DNA of 13,527 bases. It comes from Flavobacteriales bacterium. Its GTDB lineage: Bacteria > Bacteroidota > Bacteroidia > Flavobacteriales_F > PHOS-HE28. Position 1 is the first letter of the stretch. Every line of letters begins with the position of its first letter. Position numbers and translations under genes: made by a program. The stretch lies in assembly GCA_016710685.1 (NCBI GenBank), contig JADJVC010000033.1:1-13527 (forward strand), given 5' to 3'. A model generated the notes under the pieces. That model worked only from the letters and a program-made list of their open reading frames with translations, was not told the DNA's origin and made no database searches. Below, one piece after another: positions 5,765 through 13,527 of this stretch.

Positions 5765-7114
5765 TCACCGGCCGCGGCTAGCGCTAATCGACAAGTTCCG
5801 GCCCAAGCGCACTTGGAAGCGTTCACTGCCGGCGTTGCGCTCCACCTTCACGCCACCTTGTCCTCCGGTCAATGCGCCCACGGCCTTGTCTGCAAATGCC
5901 AGTGCGTCGTGGCCGTCCAGTACGGACTTGCGTTGTGGGGTTTCCAGCACATCGCCGCGCACGGTGTTGGCCAGGAATGCGCCGAGTGTTTGGTCGGTGC
6001 CGCGCGTGTCGGCAAAGGCCATTGGCTCATTTTCTTCAGGCGTTGCAGCGTTTGCGGCAGGTGTTTCCGGATTTGGGGCAGCAGGCTTTTGGGCGAGACT
6101 AGGTTCTTCGGGCTGCAGGGCATGCGGCGGTATTTCCGGCATCGGCAGGTGCTGGCTGCGCTTTAGGGGCTTCAGGCTTTTGGGCGAGCGTGGGCTCTTC
6201 CTGCTGCGGCGCATTGGGCAATGGTTTTAATTCCGGCTTCGGCTCAGGACGGGTATTCGGCACGTTCGGCTTCTGGGCGGGCGTAAGCGCTCCCGGTTGA
6301 ACGGCGTTCCCCGTCTCCGCAGGGTCACTCGAAGAGGACCCGGCGGTTACGAGATCGGGATTTTCCTTCACCGTTTCCGTTGGAAAGGGCTTTTCCACAC
6401 GGGCTACCTCCTGCCGTGTTTCCGGTTTTTCACGCAGCATCCACCAGCCCATGCCCAGCAACAGCGCAATGCTCGCGGCTGCTGCGAGCCGGGGCCACAA
6501 CACCACAACGCGGCCTTCGCGTTTTTTCAACTGCTCCTTTCCGGAGAATACGATCGGAGGCCGTGGTGCGTGTGGCGGCAACGAGCAATTTTCGCGGCGC
6601 GCCTTGGCATGTTCCCGCCTGCGTACCGTTCAGCGCGGCTGTTGTTCCGCGCTCAGGTCGCTTTCCAGCTCCGCGATCAGAAAGTCCGTCAAGCGGTGCG
6701 CGTACAGGCATTCCCTTTCGGCGGGAAATAGCGTTCAATCGTTCCTTTTCAACGAAAATAGCATCTGCCGGCAACCGCCAATGCCATCAATGCCGCTTGG
6801 CGCTCGGTTTCGGATGTTCAGCGCGCTCCGGTTGCTTAAGCTGCTCGGCGTCCAAGTCCTTTTCAAACGCGCCCCAAGAAATCATCCAAGCGTAGCATCC
6901 GGTTCGCCGGTGGGCGGATAGGCTTTCCGCAGCATGTCCTTCACCGGGAAATGAAGCTCGTCGCCGTCAATGTTGGGCAGTTGGCCCAAGTCGACCGGCA
7001 ACTCCGGATGCTCCGCGAGGAAGAAAGCATCCAGCAAACGCTTCCTGCGCAGCGGAAAGCCGACCCTCATGCGGTCCAGCAACCAAGCTTCGTAGTGTCC
7101 TTGTCCAGTTTCAT
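5765..7114 (-). CDS. Anti-sigma-factor-like single-pass membrane protein (frameshifted)
   Basis: Reconstructed across several indels, about 450 residues from the ATG at 7114 to the stop at 5765. The N-terminal half holds repeated modules: [EA]WLLDRM and LPVDLGQLPNIDGDELHFPV (7095-6950), TRLDDFL with EKDLDAEQLKQ (6905-6830), and LTDFLIAELESDLSAEQQ (about 6690-6640). Each module ends in an F-x-x-K-x-x-L box (FPVKDML, FVEKERL, FSGKEQL). One membrane helix follows (LAAAASIALLLGMGWWML, about 6515-6450). The C-terminal part is proline/alanine-rich, with two copies of EEP[TS]LAQKP, and should be periplasmic; it ends ERFQVRLGRNLSIS. A cytoplasmic N-terminus, one helix and a long periplasmic tail directly after an ECF sigma gene is the usual plan of a membrane anti-sigma factor. 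No zinc-binding HxxxCxxC motif is seen. The start overlaps the sigma stop (ATGA), indicating translational coupling. Confidence 0.62.
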
Positions 7115-7581
7115 AGCACGTTCCAAGCTGCCGATGTAGTCCTTCAATGCAGTGCGGCCGCGGTAGATGTACACCTTCACCTGCGTTACGTTCAGTTGTG
7201 TCAATTCAGCGATCTCCAACTGTATCCTTCCAGGGTCGCGCAGCACCACGCTGCGTTGCACTTCGGGCAGCGTTGCCAAGGCGGCGTTCAGCACTTCCTT
7301 CAAGTCGGGCTGGGTTTGGCTGCTCCATTGCATGTTGGTGTGTTTGGCCTCCATGCGCGTGCTGCGCGATCCTTTTCGCACCTCATCACCGCGATGTGGT
7401 GCGCCGTGGTGAAGAGAGCTTTGGCCTTTGCGCCTCACGTCGTCCACCTTCTGCCCAGCCGCGCAAAGCTTTCCTGAACCACGTCCTTGGCCAGGTCCGT
7501 GTCGCGGAGGTGCTTCACCGCGAAACGGTAAATGCCGTCCGCATGCTGGTCCACTGCGCTGTTGTAGTCGGTGAGGTTCAC
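7111..7581 (-). CDS. ECF-type RNA polymerase sigma factor (frameshifted)
   Basis: Region 2 is read from 7581: LTDYNSAVDQHADGIYRFAV, KHLRDTDLAKDVVQESFARL. A break near 7440 leads to a linker (DDVRRKGQSSL, DEVRKGSRSTRMEAKHTNMQ), then region 4: LNAALATLPEVQRSVVLRDP, followed after more breaks by IAELTQLNVTQVKVYIYRGR and TALKDYIGSLE. Region 2 (core and -10 binding) plus region 4 (-35 binding) with no region 3 is the ECF layout, and about 157 residues is slightly short for the family. I start at the GTG 7581 because the reading frame upstream has no nearby ATG and the promoter motif at 7605-7633 would otherwise lie inside the gene. The end, with one indel, is a TGA overlapping the ATG of the next gene. 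It likely drives its own operon, the small secreted protein and the barrel gene. Confidence 0.8.
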
Positions 7582-7604
7582 GGGGGAAGCGTGTTTCTTA
7601 CGGG

Positions 7605-7633
7605 TAGGACGGCCAAGTGAAGCGAAAGTTACA
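7605..7633 (-). promoter_or_regulatory. Putative autoregulated ECF-type promoter of the sigma/anti-sigma operon
   Basis: On the minus strand TGTAAC (7633-7628) is followed after 17 nt by GTCCTA (7610-7605), preceded by cc. The second box is 24 bases from the chosen GTG start. The same two boxes and spacing occur upstream of the barrel gene, and a near copy upstream of the small secreted protein gene. Autoregulation by the downstream sigma factor is an inference. Confidence 0.6.
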
Positions 7634-7756
7634 GCAATCGAGTTCGGGTTTTTCCGGGGAAGTTGACCGAGCGTCCGTAGGTTTCGGAAATTGGTAGCTT
7701 TCGCTTTCACAGGCAGCATGTCCACCTGTTTGAACGTCTTACATAAAAACCGCGCA

Positions 7757-9051
7757 ATGCCCCGTATTTACCGACTTGCACCGTGCTCTTGAGTTTGCTT
7801 TTTTCAGTAACAACGCAAAGCGCAGACCTATTTCTACGTTGGCGACATCAGCGTTTATCCCGGCACTCCCACGGACCAGCGGAGTGGTGGAAGTGCAGTT
7901 ATTCCGGCAACTTGTCCAACACGGGGTCCTATGTCACATCGGTCACTGCGGATGTTACGGGCTTCGATGTGTCGATAACGGTGGAGCGGCAGCAACGGGT
8001 GGCCTCAGCGTGTTGGTGCCGCATTTGGAATCGGTCTTCACCGGTCCGCTTCCGGCAGGAACATGCACCATCACTATCGGCGGCACCTGGGGTGCTTGAC
8101 TCGGCGCCCGGTTCGCAACACGCCTTCACGGTAACGGGCAGTGGGGCCAGGCATGCGATTCGTTAATCCTTGCCAATGTTCAATGGACGCCGTTCAGCGA
8201 TTCGTTGCTCACCGTTCATGTGTTCAACTCCACGAGCACTTTGTTCGATTATCCGGGCTTCATTTGCTGGATGGAGATGGGACACCTTGGCGCAGGAGGT
8301 GTGAATTATTTCGGCACTGGCTTTGAGACCTGGCGCAGCTGTCGAAAGTAAGTCCTGGAACCGGGTTGCCAACCGGAACTTTCAACGGCACCTTGGAGTT
8401 ATGGACCGGTTTTAGGGGGACCTCGCTGCAGCTGGGAGTTGCCAGTTACCCTTTGCCCGGATGAGCTTAGCGGTGCGTCGTGCCGTTCACCAAAATTACG
8501 GAGCGGACTTTTCGCTAGGCGATTTCCAAGACGACATTCGTTCCAACGGTATGTCCGTGGCAAGCGGAATGCTCACCTTGACCCGCGGAAGAACGGTTTT
8601 GCCAGTGACACGGTTCGCCTGCCACACCGCAACTATGAAATTGAACTCACGGCGGAACAACCATCCACGGGTGGCCAAGCGTTTTTCGGGGTAGGCAGCG
8701 ATGAATTGGCCCCAAGGCCCCAACGTGCAAGTGGACTATGACACACCGGCCACAATGCCGTTCACATTCTTCGGCCCGTGCATTGATATTGCGCAGGGCA
8801 TCACCACTCCCCTCGGAAAATGGACTGACAGAACGCAGTCCGAAGGCCAGCTCCGGTTGCAACGCGCGGATGGCCTAGCGATCGGGTTGGTGCAAGTTTC
8901 GATACGCAGGGCCGCACGGTTCATGCAACACGCGATGCCCAACGCGAATGCAAGATCACGACCGGCGAATGGCCGTGGCTGGCATCTCATCCTGCGCGCT
9001 ACGAACGGAACGAAAACGGAAACGGTGCCGTGTGTACGTGCAGATCGCTAA
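7757..9051 (+). CDS. Secreted T9SS cargo protein of unknown function (frameshifted)
   Basis: About 430 residues after repairing many indels. The ATG at 7757 gives MPRIYRL, and the next frame supplies the hydrophobic core VLLSLLFSVTTQSADLF, together a signal peptide. The mature part begins YVGDISVYPGTPTDQ and continues GNLSNTGSYVTSVTADVTGF, LPAG(T)-TITIGGTW, DSLILANVQWTPFSDSLLTV (about 8156-8215), FNSTSTLFDYPGF, VNYFG, LELWTGF and PFTFFGPCIDIAQGI (about 8758-8802). These are beta-rich segments of immunoglobulin-like type. The last roughly 65 residues (8880-9051) show the T9SS type A tail pattern: LVQV, FDTQGRTVHATRD, W-GWHLI, RATNGTKTETV. I therefore expect export by Sec, then surface delivery or release by the type IX system, with the tail removed. 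The gene is divergent from the sigma factor operon and converges on moaA. No enzymatic motif is visible. Confidence 0.65.
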
Positions 9052-9060
9052 ACGGGCGGC

Positions 9061-10068
9061 TCACCTGGTGATGCTCACCATCGGTCGGCTGCTCAAGTCG
9101 TGCAAAACCTCTTCCTGTTTGTCCGGGTTGAATTGCGGCAAACCGCCGAGCATCGCGTGCTTCGCTAACACGTTCGCTTCGATCAAAGGCGAAACGTCCT
9201 CACCGCGCCGCAAGGCGGAAAGCAGGTCTTTTTCCTCGCGTGCGAAGAGGCATTGCGCATTTTGCTTCCCGCCGTAAGGCTAAGCCTGTACAAGTGCCGT
9301 AGAAAGGTTCTGTCACCGTACTGATCCCGCGAAGGTGCCCAGCCAGCCTTTCACGCGGTAGGATTTCGCCGTGCTGTGCGGATCATCGTTGAGTTTTTCG
9401 ATGGCGTGCGTACTGCCGATACGGCCCAACATTTCGCTGTACGTATACACGCGATCACGGCCCCACTTGTTGCCAGCGAAGGGCATGAATTCGATGAAGC
9501 GCACATGCACCGGCCGGTCGCGGGTGAGTTCCACGAAGCGCAACAGTTCATCGTCGTTCACGCCGCGCATACCACCATGTTCAGCTTCACATGCAGCCGC
9601 GGTCGATGCGCCTGTTCGATGTTCGCCGCACGCGCTCGTGGCCATCACCGCGGCGACTTAGTGTGCGGAAGCGTTCGGCATCGAAGTGTCCAAACTGATG
9701 TTGAGGCTTTTCAATCCTGCGGCCATCAGTTCGTCCAAAAGAGGTGCAGGCGCATGGCATTCGTCGTCAATCCGAGCTTCACCGGCAGTTGGGCCATGTC
9801 GCGACGATGTCCACCACGTCGGCCGCATCAAGGGTTCCCCGCCGGTAAGCCGGATCTTGAAGACATGCCGTACGCTCCGTGAAGAGCCGCGCCAGCGTTA
9901 TGCGATCTCTTCGCGCGTCATCAGTTCTTCACGCCTTATAGAAAGTTGGTCTTCCGGCATGCAGTAGGTGCAGCGCAGGTCGCATTGTCCACTATGCTGA
10001 TGCGCAGGCTGCGGTGGGTGCGGGAATGGCGGTCAGTGAGTTCCACGCCAAGCTATGAAGCACGGCAT
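9061..10068 (-). CDS. moaA: GTP 3',8-cyclase MoaA, molybdenum cofactor biosynthesis (frameshifted)
   Basis: MoaA is a radical SAM enzyme that, with MoaC, turns GTP into cyclic pyranopterin monophosphate, the first step of molybdenum cofactor synthesis. Read on the minus strand across several indels: RTHRSLRISIV, then the radical SAM motif C-D-L-R-C-T-Y-C (9984-9961, CxxxCxxC), REELMTREEIA, LTGGEPLMR (GGEP, about 9850), AAGLKSLNISLDT, RGVNDDELLRFVEL, VRFIEFMPFAGNKWGRD and HSTAKSYRVKGWLGTFAG. The C-terminal end reads FYGTC, then NRLSLTAGSKMRN and LAKHAMLGGLPQFNPDKQ, to the stop at 9061. The family's second cluster is CxxC-x13-C; here its first Cys reads as Tyr, and the usual final Gly-Gly is not seen. 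With the error level in this region, I treat both as unproven. The exact start is unresolved; I use the ATG at 10068. No other mo- gene is adjacent. Confidence 0.82.
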
Positions 10069-10194
10069 GGGGACCGGGAACGGCATGGAACACATCGTCC
10101 GGTCAAGGAAGCGAATAGGCCAGACAACGTTTGTTGATGCCGATGCGGGTTTTGGGTAGTTACGTTTTCCAAGAACCCTTAGAACACGGATGCC

Positions 10195-13076
10195 ATGAAA
10201 GCCCTGCTGCTCCCGTTATTGGCACTCCTGACCACTGTCGGCCGCTTCCATGGCACAGGTGCCTGAATGCACGCATTATCAGCGTGATTTCCTTCTGGAA
10301 GGTCCGGCAATGAAGCGGTGTCCGGGACATCACAACAACGCCGGCGTTATTGTGGTCGTTGGGTCCACTGAATCCGCTGGCGCCGAAGCATGCTGGGTTC
10401 CATTCGCCATGGTGGGACGGATGGCTGAAGTGATGGCGACTGATGATGAGGGCAACCTGCTTGGTCCACTGTGTGCTGGGCGGCAGCGGAACGGACGGAT
10501 CTCTTCAACGTGGCGGAGATCCCGGTGGCGACTTACTGGTGGTCGGGAAACCAACAGCTAGACGGCGATCTGGCCGGGCCGCCATTCATCGAGGACCGAC
10601 GGATGGGTATGCGCGTCTTCATCCGGACGCAGCCTGTATGGAGCAAGCGGGTCGGAGTTGCAGGCGGGTGGAGTGGCGTAAATGACTTGGCCGTAAGCGC
10701 GACGGATGCCGTTTTAGCCACGACCTGGATCCCGGGTATCCGGTCGACTTCAACGGGAACGTTCTTGCTACGAGTGAAAATTTCAGAGGAGAGCGCATCG
10801 TACTTGGGTGCAGACGGTTCCTACTTCCGGTGCAAAGGAATATTAGCAGGCGATGGGACCTGTCGCCCCTTTTTTGAGCGACGGAGAGCAGGAACTCCAT
10901 CGATGAAAGCGGCGTGTTGAACGTGAATGCGGACGGCACCATCAATTGGGTGAACCGGCTCAAGACGACGAGCATTGCGTTCACCTCACACCATTGGCCG
11001 CCGTAGCCGACGGTTATTTGATCGTGGTTGATAGTTACAATGGCAGCGTGGCATTTGAAAGAACAGCACCCGTGCATGGTTTGTCCGATTGGTGGGTGGC
11101 CCGTTGGACCTTTCAGAAACATCATGTGGGACAAGGCATTCGGGAATGAAGGCAACGATTATGCGGTTTCCATCCTACCTAAACCGGATGGTGGGTTTTG
11201 AACATCGAAGGCAGGGTAGAAGACCGACCGGAACCGGGGCCGACAAATGATGTTACAGAGGCTTCGCGGGGCTTTGCGGACCGCGGGTGGTCCGGAACAG
11301 ATGCCTTGGGCGGCAAAGTCTGGGATAAACGATGGGGCGGAGCGGGGAGGACAAACGGTGTAACATCGTTCGCACACCCACTGGCTATGCAATCGATGTT
11401 GCATCCAACTCGTCCTCATCCGCGGATCACCGTAGTTACAGTTTTGGAAATACGGATGTTTGGTGGTGTGCCATGGACCGGTGTGCTCCGGCCATTGGTA
11501 CCCGGATGGCGATGGCGACGGTTTCGGGCTGCATGTGTGGCGGGGGTTGACGTATGTGAGCAACCGCTGGGCTATGCGGAGAATGACCTGGACTGTGATG
11601 ACGCCGTGCCCAACGTATCCAACGTTTACCTCGGTGCCACGTGCAGCGATATGGACATATACACGTTGGCGTTCATCAACGAAGGTTGTCTTGCGCCCTT
11701 CACCATCGATCCGGCTCTATTGCGGCCTATGGAACTCTGGTTGTTGCTGACGAAGTTTCCCTGGGGACCATAACGTGGGAGGTGCGCGAGGTGAATGCAC
11801 TGGCCTGGTCGTATCCGGCGGACGCTACCCCAACGCCCAACCGGGCGTGCGATGCCAGTTCGGTTCTGGTGCCGCCCGTAACCTGACCAGCGTTACCAAT
11901 TGGCTTTTTCGATGAACATGCGGATGGCATTCCCGGGGGCTATACGTTGAGCGTGGACGGAAAGCCGGTGTTCATTGCCGACGGCAAATGTTATCAATTC
12001 AGCAGAACCGATACGGTCGCGGATTTTTCGACGTCCCCATGGGCACCACCAAGATGAAGAACAATTCCTGTGGTCGCGAAGATCTTGGGCTAACGGCGTG
12101 GTGCAGGCGAAGCCGAATGATGCAGTTTCGTTCCGCTACTCTTTGAATGAGCCGAGCACCGGTTACGAGTTCTGGGTGTTCGATGCACGGCGGGTATTCA
12201 CTGAATATGATTCCAGAGCAATGCTTTCCCAGGTGCAGGAGGGCGATGGAAACCGGGCCAGCCAGTTGCGGTTATCGGCATTCGGCAACAACCCGTTACC
12301 GCGGGCGTACCAATTGAACATCCGCGTGCGCGCGGTTGGGCCGCAGGCTTCGGGAGCCCTTCGGCCCGGCCTGCACGCTCCCGGTGCTTCCGAAACACGC
12401 TGCCCATTACGCGCATGGAGGACAGACCGAAGAGAGCACGCCTGAGCTGCGGTAGTTCCGTTGGACGGCACGCACCAAACGCTGTGGGCTGTTCCACGTC
12501 ACGGTGTGGATCTGTACGAATTCGAGTTCACCGATGTGCAAACGGACTATGAACACTCGGAACAGAGTGGAACACCTTCTGTGGTGATCGGTACCTGGAC
12601 CGATGAGCCTTTGCTACCGTTGCACCTCTATGATGTGCGTGTGCGTTGCAGCATGAACGGAGGGCAGTCTTGGTGCCCTTGGGGCCAGGGTGCAAGATCG
12701 CCGCTGGCCAGGGCGTGTCTAAATCCGCCAAGGTGACGCAATGGGATTCCCCGTGTGTCAACCCTGCGCAAGACATGTTGCTTGGATCTCCATGCCAGGT
12801 GCAATCCGAGATGGAAGGTGAAGCGCGTTGAGGTCCGCGGACACCTTTGGCTGAACCCTGTGGGGAACCCCGTGGTCATTCGTGGACTGCTGTTCTGGGT
12901 GGACTTGCCGACATCAATGCCGGGTGGGGCTTACCGCATTACGCCATCAGCACGGCGAAGGCGGAACATCAGGTACAGTTCATGCTCGTTTAGGCCTTGA
13001 ACGGTTTAGTGTGGAAGGGCTTCCTAACTTTCGCCACAATGCAGATTGTGGAGGCAACGTTAGGAAAGGGTACAAC
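10195..13076 (+). CDS. Large T9SS cargo with propeller-like repeats and MopE-type metal-binding motif (frameshifted)
   Basis: About 960 residues if treated as one gene. The ATG at 10195 opens a signal peptide (MKALLLPLLALLTTV, next frame AASMAQ). To about 11490 the frames carry repeats of the kind G-x-I-V-V-G-S-T, GGTDGW, DEGNLL-WSTV-LGGSGTD, GGDLLVVGK, VWSKRVG, INWVNRL and W-GGAG-D, with I-V-R-T-P-T-G-Y-A-I: a beta-propeller-like secreted array. At 11493-11605 is HWYPDGDGDGFG, then PLGYAENDLDCDDA, the D-x-D-x-D-G/DCDD pattern of MopE-type metal-binding repeats. Next come a cysteine-containing stretch (GATCSDMDIYTL), GTITWEVREVN, and two related beta modules (NEPSTGYEFWVFD to PLP-QLNIRVR; HGVDLYEFEFTDVQTDYE to LHLYDVRVRCSMNGGQSWCP). 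The tail LWLNPVGNPVVIR (12843-12881) resembles the WPNPV start of a T9SS sorting domain. The 3' end is unresolved; I stop at the next gene. It could instead be two adjacent genes. Confidence 0.6.
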
Positions 13077-13527
13077 ATGCCCAAGTATTGTTACGCGCAT
13101 TTCCGAAACATTAGCGCGAGCATTACATCGCGAACCTCGAAACCGTTTTACGTTACTTTCGACCCTGGCGTACGAGGCATGGTAGCCGACCTGAACGCGG
13201 TATGGCCATCCACGCGGTTGCGTGTTGCTGGCTCTTGAAGGCAGACAACCAGCCGGTGTGGTCTGTTTGCGTCGGTTGGATGGCTTGCGAGATAAAACAG
13301 CTCTTCGTACCCGTGGCGCACCGCCGCAAAGGCATTGCGCAAGCACTGTGCGTAGCGCTCCTGAAATCCGCACGTAACCAAGGGCTACAAAGGTGATGCG
13401 CTTGGACACCGGCTTCTTCATGACGGAGTCGCAAGCACTCTATCACTGACTTGGATTTGCCTGCACATCTGTTTATCATCCGGTCCCGGATGACCTGAAA
13501 GACAAGCTGGTGTTCATGCAACTGAAA
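13077..13527 (+). CDS. GNAT family N-acetyltransferase, 3' end outside the window (frameshifted)
   Basis: Acetyl-CoA-dependent transferase fold. Across indels the reading is IVTRISET, EHYIANLETVLRYFR, then YGHPRGCVLLALEGRQPAG and VVCLRRLDG (13213-13275), CEIKQLFVPVAHRRKGIAQA (13289-13346), LCVALLKSARNQG, VMRLDTGFFMTESQALYH and VPDDLKDKLVFMQLK, running off the window at 13527. The RRKGIAQAL segment is the acetyl-CoA pyrophosphate-binding Q/R-x-x-G-x-G/A motif (motif A), and the next helix with ESQALYH-LGF matches motif B. The substrate is unknown; many stand-alone GNATs act on small molecules or protein N-termini. The start is set at the ATG 13077, which with one indel gives MPSIVTRISE. It follows the T9SS cargo gene on the same strand with little or no gap. 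Confidence 0.7.

Noticed and set aside
5586..6230. Plus-strand frame of 214 codons over the palindromic element and anti-sigma-like gene
   Set aside because: It begins inside the repeat and its later part is antisense to the proline-rich tail; no motif is recognisable.
10134..10168. Bacteroidota-type promoter (TTG ... TAcgTTTt) before the large T9SS cargo gene
   Set aside because: Spacing between boxes is 24 nt, longer than usual, and the last base of the -7 box does not match; such a weak pattern occurs easily by chance.
5017..13527. Interpretation of the right half as an array of novel small genes
   Set aside because: The many 60-120 codon frames are pieces of known families (sigma factor, MoaA, T9SS tails, GNAT) cut by indels, not independent genes.
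1..13527. CRISPR array, tRNA/rRNA, toxin-antitoxin or defence island
   Set aside because: I saw no regularly spaced direct repeats, no tRNA-like cloverleaf or rRNA core sequence, and no gene recognisable as a defence or toxin family member; the GIY-YIG-like protein alone is insufficient.

Overview
The window looks like a chromosomal piece of a Bacteroidota bacterium, most likely a GC-rich Flavobacteriales lineage. The signs are two long secreted proteins with the C-terminal signature of type IX secretion (T9SS) cargo, a PorT-like outer-membrane barrel, a YebC with the Bacteroidota-type N-terminus (MGRVFEKRK), an ECF sigma factor followed by a single-pass anti-sigma-like protein, and a Lys/Ala-rich histone H1-like protein. 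No phage, plasmid, CRISPR or defence system is visible.

Layout. 149-709 (+) is a cupin. 730-1110 is a dead copy of a small GIY-YIG-like gene whose intact copy sits at 1999-2343; the two share their leader. Between them, on the minus strand, lies the H1-like gene (1150-1759). A palindromic intergenic element (2354-2467) follows, then a secreted OB-fold protein (2538-2909, +) that converges on yebC (2913-3666, -). A cluster of three hairpins (3684-3877) fills the next gap.

From 3895 to 7633 the minus strand carries what I read as one regulon in three transcription units: an ECF sigma factor and its anti-sigma-like partner (translationally coupled, 7581 to 5765), a small secreted protein (5392-5017, ended by a clear intrinsic terminator) and an outer-membrane barrel protein (4884-3895). 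Each unit is preceded by the same bipartite motif, TGTAAC - 17 or 18 nt - GTCC, which resembles an ECF-type promoter. A second palindromic element lies at 5544-5757. The right side carries a T9SS cargo protein (7757-9051, +), moaA (10068-9061, -), a roughly 960-residue T9SS cargo with a propeller-like region and a MopE-type metal-binding motif (10195 to about 13076, +), and a GNAT acetyltransferase cut by the window end (13077-13527, +).

Quality warning. yebC, the H1-like gene and nearly everything right of about 5.0 kb are broken by single-base indels, several in homopolymers, while the conserved protein continues in another frame. moaA and the sigma factor are hit as well. I read this mostly as uncorrected long-read error rather than mass pseudogenisation, so I give whole-gene spans across the breaks. 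Residue-level statements about the right half are less certain than those about the left.
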